A stretch of 64,000 bases of DNA from Alphaproteobacteria bacterium (GCA_021298215.1 JAJTEE010000003.1:142764-206763); one strand, 5' to 3'. Counted from the stretch's first letter, positions 26,939-36,149 are shown. Notes: a model not told the origin generated them from the letters alone. Numbers and translations are program-made.

Positions 26939-26955
26939 ATGATTCAGTGAATCAT
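26939..26955. repeat. Short perfect inverted repeat
   Basis: ATGATTC-AGT-GAATCAT, seven-base arms with a three-base loop, lies between the converging methyltransferase gene and the sensor gene. It may be part of a weak terminator; no T run follows. Confidence 0.35.
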
Positions 26956-27023
26956 ATCGATAAGTAAGATGGGTGCATGTCTCAATTTGCCTTTTCTGAT
27001 CTCGAACTGGAAGAGATAAGAAT

Positions 27024-28720
27024 CTAATTTTTTCTCGTGAAAGCGTAAATATTGGATGCTTGATTAGGTTGTGAATTGAGATTCTGATGTTGTTTGTAAG
27101 GCAAAGATAACCGTATATTAAGACCTTTATTAATCGTGCTAAATTCCTGAAATTTACCTCCAAATAATTCAACAAGACGGATAATTTCTTGAATGTCTAG
27201 GTCTGCACCATTGAAATGTTGGGAAGGTGGAAAGTGATGAGAATCGCGCAATCTTTTGATTTCAAAGCTGCTTAAACCAAAACCATTATCTATTATCTGA
27301 ATGATAAGATTTTTGTCATCATTACTAGCTTCTACATAAGTGCGTATCAGAATTTCACAACCATCTTTAGTGCCTTCTAACGCTATGGATAAAAGACTTA
27401 GGATAATTTGTTTGAAACGCAGTTCATCTGTATCAAATAAGGGGATATTATCTTGAAATTCATACGTGATTTTTTTATTTTGCAAAAACGTTAATTGAGA
27501 GATAACTAACACGCTTTCTTCTAGAGTTTTGTTTACGTTCATGGGAAGGATGTTGACTTTGGCGGTTGAGAGTTGTTTTAATTGAATAACATCCCCGTAT
27601 ATGTTTTCAATGATATGTAATTTTTCAGGATCACTGAGCGAATTTTTCAAAAAAATTCGAAGACGCCTTAAAATAATCTCACTTAAAACAAAAAAATCCT
27701 CATTAGATGTTTGTAAAAATTTTTCACGAGCTTTATAAGAAAGCTGCGAAACCTGAATTAAGTGTTTTCTAAATAAATAAAGTAAGAGCAAACAGAATAT
27801 AGGTATTAAGCTAAATTCTAATACCCTAGGCAAAACAAGTGCATAAAATTTTTTTCTGGAGAGCGATGAATGATGGCCAACGAGAATGATGTAGGGTAAG
27901 TCATTCATTTTTGTATAAAAGCGGTAATCAATATGATTGTGAAGTAAAGAATTCTTTAAAAATCCCTGCTTGGGCATGGTCAAAATTTCTTGAAGGATCT
28001 CTGTGTGAAAGGGACTTTTAAAGTCAGCTTCGTTATCGGCCGTTTGTAAAATAACGTTTCCATCATAGTCTAGAATTATAAAGCTTATCTGCTCAGCCTG
28101 AGTTAATCCTATAATTTTTGTAGTAATTGCAGCAACACTAATGCCTACTACTAGCATGCCTAAAAATTTGTTTTTTCTATATCAATTATCCCAACGCCAG
28201 CTGGAATGACCCACAATCCACTTGGATTTCCAATTCCAGGTGGTGAAACTTGGAGTTTCCAAGGAATTTCACGGCATTTTTTTGTGTGAAGACGAAATGA
28301 CATATCAATAGGGGTGGGGACTTTTCCAATCTGACTATTGGCTTGTTGCATATTTTTATCATCATCCCATTCGATAAAGGTGATGCATGACTTAGCCTTG
28401 AAATCAGCTTCCCAAACCTGAGCTAGAAACCTCGCTATATAGTGGAGATCTTTAGCTTTATCGAAGCGCATAATTTGACGGCCGGCGTAGGATAAAATAC
28501 GATTAGTTTCCTCTAAAAGCTCAGAAAATGTTTTTTCTATGTGACTAGCTTTTAAAGAAATTTCTCTATTTTCGTTGTGAATATGAGAAGTATAAATAGA
28601 ATAACTTATGCCAGTTACTATCACAAAAGCTAAGATTATAATGACAGCAGCGTAATACCAAATGTCGTAAATCGGTATTTTTTTGCGACATAAGTAAGCT
28701 TCACTTTTTATTCTAAACAT
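27024..28720 (-). pseudogene. Sensor histidine kinase-like protein, frameshifted and degenerate
   Basis: Two abutting reading frames together make one sensor kinase. The first (28720-28160, 186 aa) has a membrane segment near residues 25-45 and a periplasmic sensor part ending in WVIPAGVGIID. The second (28157-27024, 377 aa) continues with LGMLVVGISVAAI, a second membrane helix (LEFSLIPIFCLLLLYLF) and an ATPase-like domain with IIDNGFGLSS. A -1 shift near 28164-28176 joins them. The phosphoacceptor His of the dimerisation helix is not seen, and the N box and second glycine box are degenerate. It is therefore probably a decayed or regulatory-only kinase. A slippery A-AAT-TTT directly before the stop allows programmed shifting as an alternative. 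Confidence 0.7.
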
Positions 28721-28919
28721 CTAAATCTTTGTCAAAGCATTGAAGCGTAATTTTACCTACCGTATTTATTCTATTTTTTCAACTATGTATTTATATAGGT
28801 GTAATTTTTATATTTTTAATGCTAGAATTCATTGTTTCATTATTATTATTTACATTCTTTTGAAGATAAGATACCTTCTAAAGGAAACTACGTATATTTA
28901 ATGCTATTTGTAGGCTGCC

Positions 28920-29339
28920 ATGAGTATTGCAAAGAAATTACGACAGGTGATGGACGAAAGGCATATATCTATTTATGCCCTTGAGAGAACCGCTGGCATG
29001 AAACCTAGCGTTGTACAAAATATCATTTATGGGCGCTCAAAAAACCCAGGCGTTGACACTATCAAAACCATCGCAAAAGCTTTGAATTGCAGTGTCGCTG
29101 AACTTATTGAGGAAACAAATGATCATCTTCCTTTATTTGCTGCTCCTCTAGAGCCTTGGAATCTTTCTCTTTTTGTGGAATCCTTAAAAGCGCTCGAGCT
29201 GGTGATTAAAGAGCAAAGTTTGACAATTTCCCAAAAGGATACCTTCTCGCTTGCACAAGAAATTTATAAATATGCCGCACATAGTCCTGCTAGTACTGTT
29301 GATTTAACGTTTGTACGCTGGTTGCTTAGTAAAAAATAG
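28920..29339 (+). CDS. XRE-family helix-turn-helix transcriptional regulator
   Basis: The 139-residue protein has a Cro/CI-type DNA-binding domain over about residues 4-62, including RQVMDERHISIYALERTAGM, SVVQNIIYGRS (recognition helix) and VDTIKTIAKALNCSVAEL. The C-terminal 75 residues are helical with no recognised domain, perhaps for dimerisation. It is divergent from the sensor kinase gene, with about 200 bases of AT-rich DNA between them that could hold both promoters and its own operator. Its targets are unknown; control of the neighbouring genes is possible but unproven. Confidence 0.88.
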   Translation: MSIAKKLRQVMDERHISIYALERTAGMKPSVVQNIIYGRSKNPGVDTIKTIAKALNCSVAELIEETNDHLPLFAAPLEPWNLSLFVESLKALELVIKEQSLTISQKDTFSLAQEIYKYAAHSPASTVDLTFVRWLLSKK

Positions 29340-29443
29340 AAATTTAGCACCATAAAATTTTTATCATTTTAATATTAAATATACGTTAACTTGCGAAAAA
29401 TAATGCATTAAACATCTTTTAAATACGTAATTAAGGCCTCGCC

Positions 29444-29665
29444 ATGAAAATGAAGAAGAATCTTATATTGCAACTTACGTTGGCAAGCTTAGTGCTGAAT
29501 GTCATTACGATTCTTTTAACCTGCCTAAGCCACTCTTTAGATAGCGCGTCCCCTTTTGCGCAAAGTGCTCATAAAGAAATGTCTAGCTCGGTGGTTTGTG
29601 AGGAAGCGATTAGAAAGCAGTTGCTATCGCAAGCCGATGCACTGCTTACAAGTCTCGTCATTTAA
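29444..29665 (+). CDS. Small single-span membrane or secreted protein
   Basis: The 73-residue product has a basic start (MKMKK) and a hydrophobic segment (ILQLTLASLVLNVITILLTC), followed by a short Ser-rich tail. It could be an anchored membrane peptide or a protein with a signal peptide; the Cys at the end of the hydrophobic run lacks a good lipobox. AAGG precedes the ATG at 29444. It lies 37 bases before the next small gene on the same strand, which suggests joint transcription. No family recognised. Confidence 0.5.
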   Translation: MKMKKNLILQLTLASLVLNVITILLTCLSHSLDSASPFAQSAHKEMSSSVVCEEAIRKQLLSQADALLTSLVI

Positions 29666-29702
29666 GGTGAAAAAAAGAAAAATTTAACGCGCAGGGTGAA
29701 CG

Positions 29703-30047
29703 ATGAAAAAGCAAGCAGTTTCTCCCAATCATGAGCAAATATGCTCCATCCAAGAACGCCAGCGGCTTAGTCAATGGCCGCGTATTGGTATTCGTCTTGA
29801 AAAAGTCATGGCAGAGGCTGGACAAATGGAAGATGTTGCCAGGCTGTTGCGGGAAGACGAAGGCTATGCGGAAAGTTATACGATTGAAGAACAAATTCAG
29901 CGTGCATCTGATCGCCTGCGTACTTCCATCCGTGCCTTTGAGAAAGCCCATCACGTGAAGGTGGAAATTTTCACCGCTTTCAGTCCTTTTGCCGATTACA
30001 CCGATGAATTCCTTCCCCATATCCAAAAACCTAATGAGATGTCGTAA
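29703..30047 (+). CDS. Hypothetical cytoplasmic protein
   Basis: I do not recognise this 114-residue protein. It is hydrophilic and mostly helical, with no signal peptide or membrane span. Landmarks are ERQRLSQWPRIGIRLEKVMAE and a later SYTIEEQIQRASDRLRTSIRA helix. AGGGTG lies seven bases upstream of the ATG at 29703, which favours this frame over the overlapping opposite-strand reading. It sits in a small rightward unit with the preceding membrane peptide and converges on the phospholipase D gene with a three-base gap. Confidence 0.6.
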   Translation: MKKQAVSPNHEQICSIQERQRLSQWPRIGIRLEKVMAEAGQMEDVARLLREDEGYAESYTIEEQIQRASDRLRTSIRAFEKAHHVKVEIFTAFSPFADYTDEFLPHIQKPNEMS

Positions 30048-30050
30048 GGA

Positions 30051-30695
30051 TTAACGGCGTGCTTGGCGCTTTGCCTTAGGCTTTTTTATTGTTTCATATG
30101 CATTTGATGTACTAAGTCGCTTTTTGAAATTCTCATTATAAAGTGCTGCAAACTCTTTATTTTTGATAATCGTTACATTTTCAGCATTTCGTTTTTCCGC
30201 GTTATTGCTGAAGTTATAAGATCCACCAATGATTGTTTCCCTATCAATAATAATAATTTTGTTATGAGCAATCGCTGGCTTGTCATCAATATACACAGCA
30301 ATTCCAGCTTGCTTTAGAGCATTGATTTGTGTGTATTTTTCATAACGCTGACTTTTATCAGCAATTACGGTTACCTTCACGTTGCGTATTTTGGCGCGAA
30401 TAAGAGCATCAGCAATAGGCTTAGACGTAAGACTGTAGGCTTGCATTTGCACCGATAATTGCGCTTTATCAATTTCTTGAATGATTAATGGCAAACAAGC
30501 TTGGCCTGGCGTAAAACAAGCGCGGCAGCTAAAATTTTTAGCATCAATAACAGCAGAAGAAGTTGGCTGGTAATCAGGATGAAGCACTAAATGCGTTGCA
30601 AGGCCCGCAAGAAAAGCACCTAGTATTATTGGTAGCAACTTAATGTTTTTAGAGATAAAGCGTGGAACGTACGAAGTACGAGAATGCTTGCTCAT
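30051..30695 (-). CDS. pld: Phospholipase D family protein (Rickettsia Pld / Nuc type)
   Basis: This family has one HKD motif per chain and works as a dimer on phosphodiesters (phospholipids or nucleic acids). The 214-residue protein has an N-terminal hydrophobic segment (NIKLLPIILGAFLAGLATHL), then CFTPGQACLPLIIQEIDKA, VQMQAYSLTSKPIADALI and the HKD motif in AIAHNKIIIIDRETIIGGSY, followed by NFSNNAEKRNAENVTII. The order CFTP...MQAY...AHNK...KRNAENV matches the Rickettsia Pld protein, which is implicated in escape from the phagosome. The ATG at 30695 has only a weak ribosome site. A nuclease activity is the alternative. Export across the inner membrane is likely. Confidence 0.88.
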   Translation of the reverse strand: MSKHSRTSYVPRFISKNIKLLPIILGAFLAGLATHLVLHPDYQPTSSAVIDAKNFSCRACFTPGQACLPLIIQEIDKAQLSVQMQAYSLTSKPIADALIRAKIRNVKVTVIADKSQRYEKYTQINALKQAGIAVYIDDKPAIAHNKIIIIDRETIIGGSYNFSNNAEKRNAENVTIIKNKEFAALYNENFKKRLSTSNAYETIKKPKAKRQARR

Positions 30696-30871
30696 AACGT
30701 TCTTTTGTTAGTTCGATTAGATATGCTGAACCTATTAAAAATGATAGCTAGGCATTTGGCAATCCTTCGTGAGTAAGAATTTCATCTAATATTTAATAAA
30801 AACAATAAATATTAATAATTTATTATATTTTTAGGCTGTATAATTTTCATTATTATTTAAAATAAGATATT

Positions 30872-31771
30872 ATGAGAGTTAATATATTTTTTTATTCACT
30901 CCTAATATTATTCTCGTCACTTTTTGCAGCAGGAAAAGTGCTTCCCGAAACTAATAGAAAAGATCTAAATCAACCTATTCAAAAAAAATCTAAAGCTAAG
31001 CCTAGATTTACAACAAGCACTAAATATTCAGCATCCGTAGAAAAACCAGTTGATAGCAGAGCACGCTGGACGAAGTGGCTTAATCTCAGAAAAATTCCTA
31101 AACAACGTGATGAAAAAGTTCTGGTTTCCCCAGCATCGTCTATGGATTCTCGTGACACAACCATTTCAGCCATTACGCAAGACAGCGCATTATTTTCACC
31201 ACGTCTAAAGGTGTCTCCAAGAGTAGGAAATAATCAAAGTTTAAAAATTGTGCCTGCTGATTCAGAGCTCAACGATGCAGTTGTTTCTAGCAATGATAGT
31301 TTGGCGACAACGCAAGTTGAGAGACTTCCAGCGCATTCAAGTTCTTCGCTTGCTGGAACAGATGTGCTGATGCCAGCAGCAGCGCCGCTGCAAATGGAAT
31401 CTCACTTTTCCTCAGGGCCAGATATGTCATCTCAAGAAATATATGATGTGCCGAAAACGAAAGAAGCCATAGAAAGAAAACGAAGGAATTTATACGATGC
31501 TTTGAAGGATTGGCATAGTGATCTTGCAACAAAACGAGCAGAAAGTATTCGTTTACAAAATGAGATAGCACACTTAAAGTTGACCCAAATTAGAGGTGAG
31601 CAAAGAAGGAAGGAAGGGGAGTTGCGTGATTGTCACGATGATATTGATTGGATACAAGGTCATATTAATCGATGCAACAATCAATTAGCCAAATTACCAA
31701 TGGAAGATATAGAAGAAAAACCAAGATCGAAAGCGCGTAGAGGCGGGGTTATTCTTGAGGTTATTAATTAA
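30872..31771 (+). CDS. Secreted protein with C-terminal coiled coil, unknown function
   Basis: The 299-residue product begins with a signal peptide (MRVNIFFYSLLILFSSLFAA). Residues 25-195 are low-complexity, rich in Ser, Lys, Thr and Pro, and probably disordered. Residues 200-285 are strongly helical and charged (AIERKRRNLYDALKDW, RAESIRLQNEIAHLKL, GELRDCHDDIDWIQGHIN) and look like a coiled coil. A basic tail KPRSKARRGG follows. A TATAAT sits 40 bases upstream of the ATG. A disordered linker plus coiled coil behind a signal peptide is common in proteins aimed at hosts, but no homolog is recognised. Confidence 0.65.
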   Translation: MRVNIFFYSLLILFSSLFAAGKVLPETNRKDLNQPIQKKSKAKPRFTTSTKYSASVEKPVDSRARWTKWLNLRKIPKQRDEKVLVSPASSMDSRDTTISAITQDSALFSPRLKVSPRVGNNQSLKIVPADSELNDAVVSSNDSLATTQVERLPAHSSSSLAGTDVLMPAAAPLQMESHFSSGPDMSSQEIYDVPKTKEAIERKRRNLYDALKDWHSDLATKRAESIRLQNEIAHLKLTQIRGEQRRKEGELRDCHDDIDWIQGHINRCNNQLAKLPMEDIEEKPRSKARRGGVILEVIN

Positions 31772-31833
31772 ATTCACTCATTCTCTCACAACTGTGCTAT
31801 ATTCTTATCCACTTTAGGAAATACATTTAGTGC

Positions 31834-33096
31834 ATGTCGTCTTCAAATCAAGTCATTACACTTGGTTGCCGGTTGAATACTTATGAATCAGAAGTTATTC
31901 AAAATTTGGCAACTCAAGCCGGTGTTAATAATACAGTGTTTGTAAATACATGCGCGGTAACATCAGAAGCTGAGCGTCAAGCCCGACAAACTATTCGTAA
32001 AATTCGTCGCCAAAACCCCAATGCACAGATTATTGTAACAGGCTGCAGCGCGCAAATTAATCCATCTCAATATCAGGAAATGCCTGAAGTTTCCAAGGTC
32101 ATTGGTAATGAAGAAAAGATGCAACTCCAAACCTATATGCATCTGCATAGCGCCGATAAGGTTGTCGTAAGCGATATTATGGAAGTGCGAGAAACAGCAG
32201 CGCATCTGGTGTCAGGCTTTGATGGTAAGGCAAGGGCTTTTGTCCAAGTGCAGAATGGCTGTGATCATCGCTGTACTTTTTGCACCATTCCCTATGGACG
32301 CGGTAATTCACGAAGCGTTGCTATTGGCGAAATTGTGGCGCAAATTCGAAAGCTTTTAGAAAATGGCTATCAAGAGATTGTTTTTACAGGCGTTGATATT
32401 ACAGCCTATGGCGCTGATCTACCAGGGCAGCCAACGCTTGGGCAAATGATTCGCCGGGTATTGGGATTGGTGCCTGAGCTAAAGCGATTACGCTTATCTT
32501 CTCTTGATCCAGTCGAAATCGATGAAGATTTGTGGCGCTTAATCGGCGAAGAAGAGCGGCTAATGCCGCATTTACATCTTAGCCTGCAAGCGGGTGATAA
32601 CATGATCTTAAAACGCATGAAACGTCGTCATTTGCGTGAAGATGCTATTGCCTTCAGTGAGCGCGCAAAAAAGTTGCGTCCCGATGTTGTGTTTGGGGCC
32701 GATTTAATTGCTGGTTTTCCAACTGAAACCGAAGAAATGTTTGAAAATTCCTTACGTATTGTTGAGGAATGCTCGCTTACGTATTTGCACGTGTTTCCCT
32801 ATTCATCCCGTCCAGGTACGCCCGCAGCACGTATGCCGCAGCTTGATGGTAATATAATCAAAGAGCGAGCTCGTTTACTGCGTGAGCGAGGGGAAAAGGC
32901 TATTACTCGAACGCTTAATACGTTTGTGGGAAAGACCGTAAATACGCTTGTTGAAGAGCTCGATGGTGAGCTGATCAAAGGAAAAACTGACCATTTTGCA
33001 CCTATTCACATTGCAGGATCTGCTAGCATTGCATCAGTTATTCCCGTTAGAATTACAAAAGTTATGGATGATTATTTAATTGGGCAGCGTTTGTGA
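31834..33096 (+). CDS. mtaB: tRNA t6A37 methylthiotransferase MtaB
   Basis: MtaB converts t6A37 to ms2t6A37 in tRNAs reading ANN codons. The 420-residue radical SAM protein has the N-terminal UPF0004 domain with its three cluster cysteines (TLGCRLN, FVNTCAVT, VTGCSAQ), the radical SAM motif NGCDHRCTFCTIPYGRG and SLQAGDNMILKRMKRRH, and a C-terminal TRAM-like part ending in DHFAPIHIAG. TLGCRLNTYES and the CTFCTIPYGRG form separate it from MiaB. It overlaps ftsY by four bases (GTGA), an arrangement that suggests translational coupling. Confidence 0.94.
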   Translation: MSSSNQVITLGCRLNTYESEVIQNLATQAGVNNTVFVNTCAVTSEAERQARQTIRKIRRQNPNAQIIVTGCSAQINPSQYQEMPEVSKVIGNEEKMQLQTYMHLHSADKVVVSDIMEVRETAAHLVSGFDGKARAFVQVQNGCDHRCTFCTIPYGRGNSRSVAIGEIVAQIRKLLENGYQEIVFTGVDITAYGADLPGQPTLGQMIRRVLGLVPELKRLRLSSLDPVEIDEDLWRLIGEEERLMPHLHLSLQAGDNMILKRMKRRHLREDAIAFSERAKKLRPDVVFGADLIAGFPTETEEMFENSLRIVEECSLTYLHVFPYSSRPGTPAARMPQLDGNIIKERARLLRERGEKAITRTLNTFVGKTVNTLVEELDGELIKGKTDHFAPIHIAGSASIASVIPVRITKVMDDYLIGQRL

Positions 33097-33998
33097 GTTT
33101 TTGGAAAAAATTAAAATCTGGTCTTTCAAAGACATCGCAAACATTAACACAAGGGATTACGTCCGTTTTTACCCATAAAAAACTGGATGAAGAGACGCTT
33201 GATGCTTTTGAAGATCTACTTATTTCAACGGATATGGGAGTAAAAACAGCTACAGAACTTCGTGATTTACTTAAAAAGCAACGCCTGCATCAAGAAATTT
33301 CTGAACCAGAAATAAAAGAATGGTTGGCTGAAGAAATCACAAAAATTTTAGAGCCCGTTGCTGCCTCTCTTACAATTGATAAAAAACCTCATGTTGTCTT
33401 AGTTGTTGGAGTGAATGGCGCAGGAAAAACCACAACCATCGCTAAGCTTAGTCAACAGTGGCAAGAAGAGGGCAAAAAAGTACTCTGGGCCGCTGGAGAC
33501 ACATTTCGCTCAGCAGCTGTTGAGCAATTACAGGTATGGGGGGATCGTTTAAATATTGATGTTTGCACAACAAAATCAGGAGGTGATGCCGCGGGTTTAG
33601 CTTTCGATGCTTTTCAAAAAGCTGTACAAAATAAAGCGAATATTTTATGCATTGATACAGCGGGTAGGTTGCAGAACAAAAAGCATCTTATGGAAGAGCT
33701 AGAAAAAATTGTTCGCGTACTTAAAAAAGCAGAACCTTCCGCACCACATACTGTTTTATTGGTGCTGGACGCAACAACAGGGCAAAATGCTATCGATCAA
33801 GTGAAAATTTTTCAAGAGATTATAGGTATTAATGCTCTTGTTATCACTAAGTTAGATGGCACCGCCAAGGGCGGTGTTGTTGTTGCTCTGGCCAAACAAT
33901 TCTCCATTCCTATAATTGCCCTAGGCGTTGGAGAAAGTGCAGAAGACCTTAAGTCTTTTGACGCTTCTGATTTTTCTAGAGCTCTCGTGAGTGCTTAA
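33093..33998 (+). CDS. ftsY: Signal recognition particle receptor FtsY
   Basis: FtsY is the SRP receptor GTPase that docks nascent chain-ribosome complexes at the membrane. The 301-residue protein has the N domain (residues 1-100) and the G domain with GVNGAGKTTTIAKL (G1), DTFRSAAVEQL (G2), DTAGRLQNKK (G3) and TKLDGTAKGG (G4), then ALGVGESAEDLKSF. The long acidic A domain of E. coli FtsY is missing, which is normal in alphaproteobacteria. The start is a GTG overlapping the mtaB stop. A 9-bp stem follows at 34010. Confidence 0.96.
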   Translation: MSFWKKLKSGLSKTSQTLTQGITSVFTHKKLDEETLDAFEDLLISTDMGVKTATELRDLLKKQRLHQEISEPEIKEWLAEEITKILEPVAASLTIDKKPHVVLVVGVNGAGKTTTIAKLSQQWQEEGKKVLWAAGDTFRSAAVEQLQVWGDRLNIDVCTTKSGGDAAGLAFDAFQKAVQNKANILCIDTAGRLQNKKHLMEELEKIVRVLKKAEPSAPHTVLLVLDATTGQNAIDQVKIFQEIIGINALVITKLDGTAKGGVVVALAKQFSIPIIALGVGESAEDLKSFDASDFSRALVSA

Positions 33999-34009
33999 TA
34001 GCTTTAGTT

Positions 34010-34046
34010 AAGCCCTTTAATAAAAAAGCATTTTTCCAAAGGGCTT
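34010..34046. terminator. Hairpin between ftsY and a converging gene
   Basis: AAGCCCTTT (34010-34018) and AAAGGGCTT (34038-34046) pair perfectly around a 19-base loop. T runs after the stem are weak, so it may act as a poor terminator or a transcript 3' end. Confidence 0.5.
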
Positions 34047-34066
34047 CCTAATAACTAGAATGGCTT

Positions 34067-34369
34067 TTATAGAATAACTTCTAATAAACTATAGTCGCCG
34101 CGTCCCATATAAAGATCTCCTTCTAGAACTTTTAGAGCTGCTGCTTCTAGTGTTGCAGATCGTTCAAATCCAGGTATTTCATCTACGCAATTAATACCAT
34201 CTTCTCGTAAATGCTGTATGCGTTCCCACAATCTTTGGCACTGTTGGTCAATTTTACAGTCATTTCTTAGAGCATGCCCTTTATCTACATGATAACAATT
34301 TAGATAACTTGCTGGGTTTCTTTCTTCTCTAGTGTAAGGACTAGACGCAGTAATAATGTCTACTATCAT
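34067..34369 (-). CDS. Hypothetical protein
   Basis: This 100-residue protein has no signal peptide or membrane span and no recognised domain. It has three Cys (LNCYHVDKG, NDCKIDQQCQRL, GINCVDEIPG would give four including the last) that might bind metal or form disulphides. A strong AAGGAGATGTATC precedes the ATG at 34369, the main reason to accept it. It stands alone, converging on ftsY and divergent from the MHS transporter. Confidence 0.6.
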   Translation of the reverse strand: MIVDIITASSPYTREERNPASYLNCYHVDKGHALRNDCKIDQQCQRLWERIQHLREDGINCVDEIPGFERSATLEAAALKVLEGDLYMGRGDYSLLEVIL

Positions 34370-34586
34370 GATACATCTCCTTATTTTTTTCTAAGTGATC
34401 AATTCTAGCAACGTGAGTTATAGTTTTTTATATTTAAAAGTCAATAGTTTCTGTGAAAAAATGGTTAAGTATTAGCAATTTTATAAGCATTCAGATGGAT
34501 TCATGCACTCTTTATAAGTAATTAGCATGACAAAATCTCTAATTTTTACTACCTTAAAGAACTGAAAATATAAATTTGGTTTTTTT

Positions 34587-35855
34587 ATGAAGCCTAATCT
34601 TTTTAAAATCGTTTTTCTTTCTTCTTTAGGGAATGCGCTAGAATTTTATGATTTTACGATTTGCGCTGTTTTTATTCCTATTTTATCAGCTATCTATTTT
34701 CCTCATGTAGATCAGTCTTTGGCTATATTTGCTGGACTTTTCACATTTGGTGCAGGGTTCGTTGGGCGTCCTTTTGGGGCATACTTATTTGGTTATGTAG
34801 GCGATAAGTGGGGAAGAAAGAAAGCGTTATCCTTAACTATCGGGCTAATGGCAATTCCAACTTTTATTATTGGTGTTCTGCCAAGCTATGGCGAAATTGG
34901 CATTGCTGCCCCATTGGTTTTAGTGTGTTGCCGTTTTTTTCAAGGATTATGCACGGGGGGAGAGTATAACGGTGCAGCTATTTTTGCTATTGAACACGAT
35001 GGTGGAAAACATGCGGGCCTGGTGAGCGGAATTATTGTTGGCTCAGCTATTGTCGGGGCGCTGCTTGCCAATATCACTGGTTCTATTGTTTTAAAACCAG
35101 GCATGCCTGATTGGGCTTGGCGTATTCCTTTTTTAATAGGAGGCTGTATTGGATTTATAGCCTATATTGTGCGTAAAAATTTTCAAGAAACCTCTACGTT
35201 CATAAAAGCGCAAGCAAAGCATCAGACACAGGCAATTTTTAGCGATCGTCGCATGGAATTTTCATTAAATGTTTTATATGCGTTTGTAACGGGTGTTTTA
35301 TTTTATATAATTTTTGGTTTCCTAAATATTTATTTGTCTCGTTTCCTTAAGCTGCCGTTAGCTGAAAGTACTTCTTATGGCACGTATGGATTAATTTCAT
35401 TCATGCTTTCATGCGTTGCTTTTGGGGCGCTGAGTGATCGTATCGGTATAAAACGCGCGTTAACTATACCTATTATTTTAATAACATCGGTAAGTTGTGT
35501 TGTCTTTTTTCTTTTACAGCAAGTGCATTCAGGTTTATCAATTATTTTAGGTCAGATTTTGCTTGGAATTTTATGTGGAAGCTATTTAGGGCCAGGCCAT
35601 GTTTTTATGCTAACCCTTTTCCCACCTCATGAGCGCTATACAGGAACATCTTTAAGTTTTAGCGTTGGAATGTGCATTGCTGGAGCAACGACACCGGCTG
35701 TTTTAACCTACTTAACTGACCAAACAACTAACCTATATATTCCAGCTTACTATATGACGTTTTTTGCCTTAGTAATTGGTACAGCACTTTATGCCTTCAT
35801 TAATTTTTACGATGCAAAAAAACATCGTAATTTTTATAAAAGAATATCTATCTGA
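34587..35855 (+). CDS. MFS transporter, metabolite:H+ symporter (MHS/ProP-like) family
   Basis: The 422-residue protein has twelve membrane segments. It opens with the MHS signature SSLGNALEFYDFTICAVF, then GRPFGAYLFGYVGDKWGRKK (MFS motif A), CRFFQGLCTGGEYNGAA and, in the second half, AFGALSDRIGIKRA. MHS members take up osmolytes such as proline and betaine, or carboxylates such as citrate and alpha-ketoglutarate, with H+. Several copies are typical of obligate intracellular alphaproteobacteria, which use them to import host metabolites. The actual substrate cannot be read from the sequence. The ATG at 34587 lacks a good ribosome site. Confidence 0.88.
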   Translation: MKPNLFKIVFLSSLGNALEFYDFTICAVFIPILSAIYFPHVDQSLAIFAGLFTFGAGFVGRPFGAYLFGYVGDKWGRKKALSLTIGLMAIPTFIIGVLPSYGEIGIAAPLVLVCCRFFQGLCTGGEYNGAAIFAIEHDGGKHAGLVSGIIVGSAIVGALLANITGSIVLKPGMPDWAWRIPFLIGGCIGFIAYIVRKNFQETSTFIKAQAKHQTQAIFSDRRMEFSLNVLYAFVTGVLFYIIFGFLNIYLSRFLKLPLAESTSYGTYGLISFMLSCVAFGALSDRIGIKRALTIPIILITSVSCVVFFLLQQVHSGLSIILGQILLGILCGSYLGPGHVFMLTLFPPHERYTGTSLSFSVGMCIAGATTPAVLTYLTDQTTNLYIPAYYMTFFALVIGTALYAFINFYDAKKHRNFYKRISI

Positions 35856-35870
35856 GCAGGAGCGTTTTAG

Positions 35871-36149
35871 TTAGTTTTGCTCCTCAGGTTCATCAGGATC
35901 TGGATTCTGAAGATTGATTATAAACGCTTGAAATTCTGGATTAACATCTCTCAATGGATTATTAGCTCTGCTGTTAGATATATCATTAGGAAAAAATATT
36001 TGCTGGTTATCTTAATTTCTTCTTTCATTTTCGTGCCTAGCAACTGCGGCTGGTGCGCCTATCGCCACGTCTTCAAATCCAAACGCCGCCTTAAGTTGCA
36101 TAGCGCCAGCTAAGGATAAAATTATTGCGAATATTTTTATACGATTCAT
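35871..36149 (-). pseudogene. Small secreted protein gene interrupted by an in-frame stop
   Basis: From the ATG at 36149, with AAAGGA six bases upstream, the frame encodes a signal peptide (MNRIKIFAIILSLAGAMQLK, then AAFGFED) and runs for 45 codons to a TAA at 36012-36014. The same frame then stays open for 46 more codons (DNQQIFFPNDISNSRANN, later NPEFQAFIINLQNPDPDEPE) until TAA at 35871-35873. The downstream part reads like a normal acidic tail, so the gene was probably about 92 residues and has acquired a nonsense mutation. A working 45-residue product or read-through are alternatives. No family recognised. Confidence 0.5.

Noticed and set aside
29658..30026. Minus-strand frame of 122 codons
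   Set aside because: It is the mirror of the plus-strand gene at 29703, which has AGGGTG before its ATG and a sensible helical composition.
35877..36113. Plus-strand frame of 78 codons after the MHS transporter
   Set aside because: It has no ribosome site, and the minus strand here holds a signal-peptide gene with a good ribosome site that explains the open frame.
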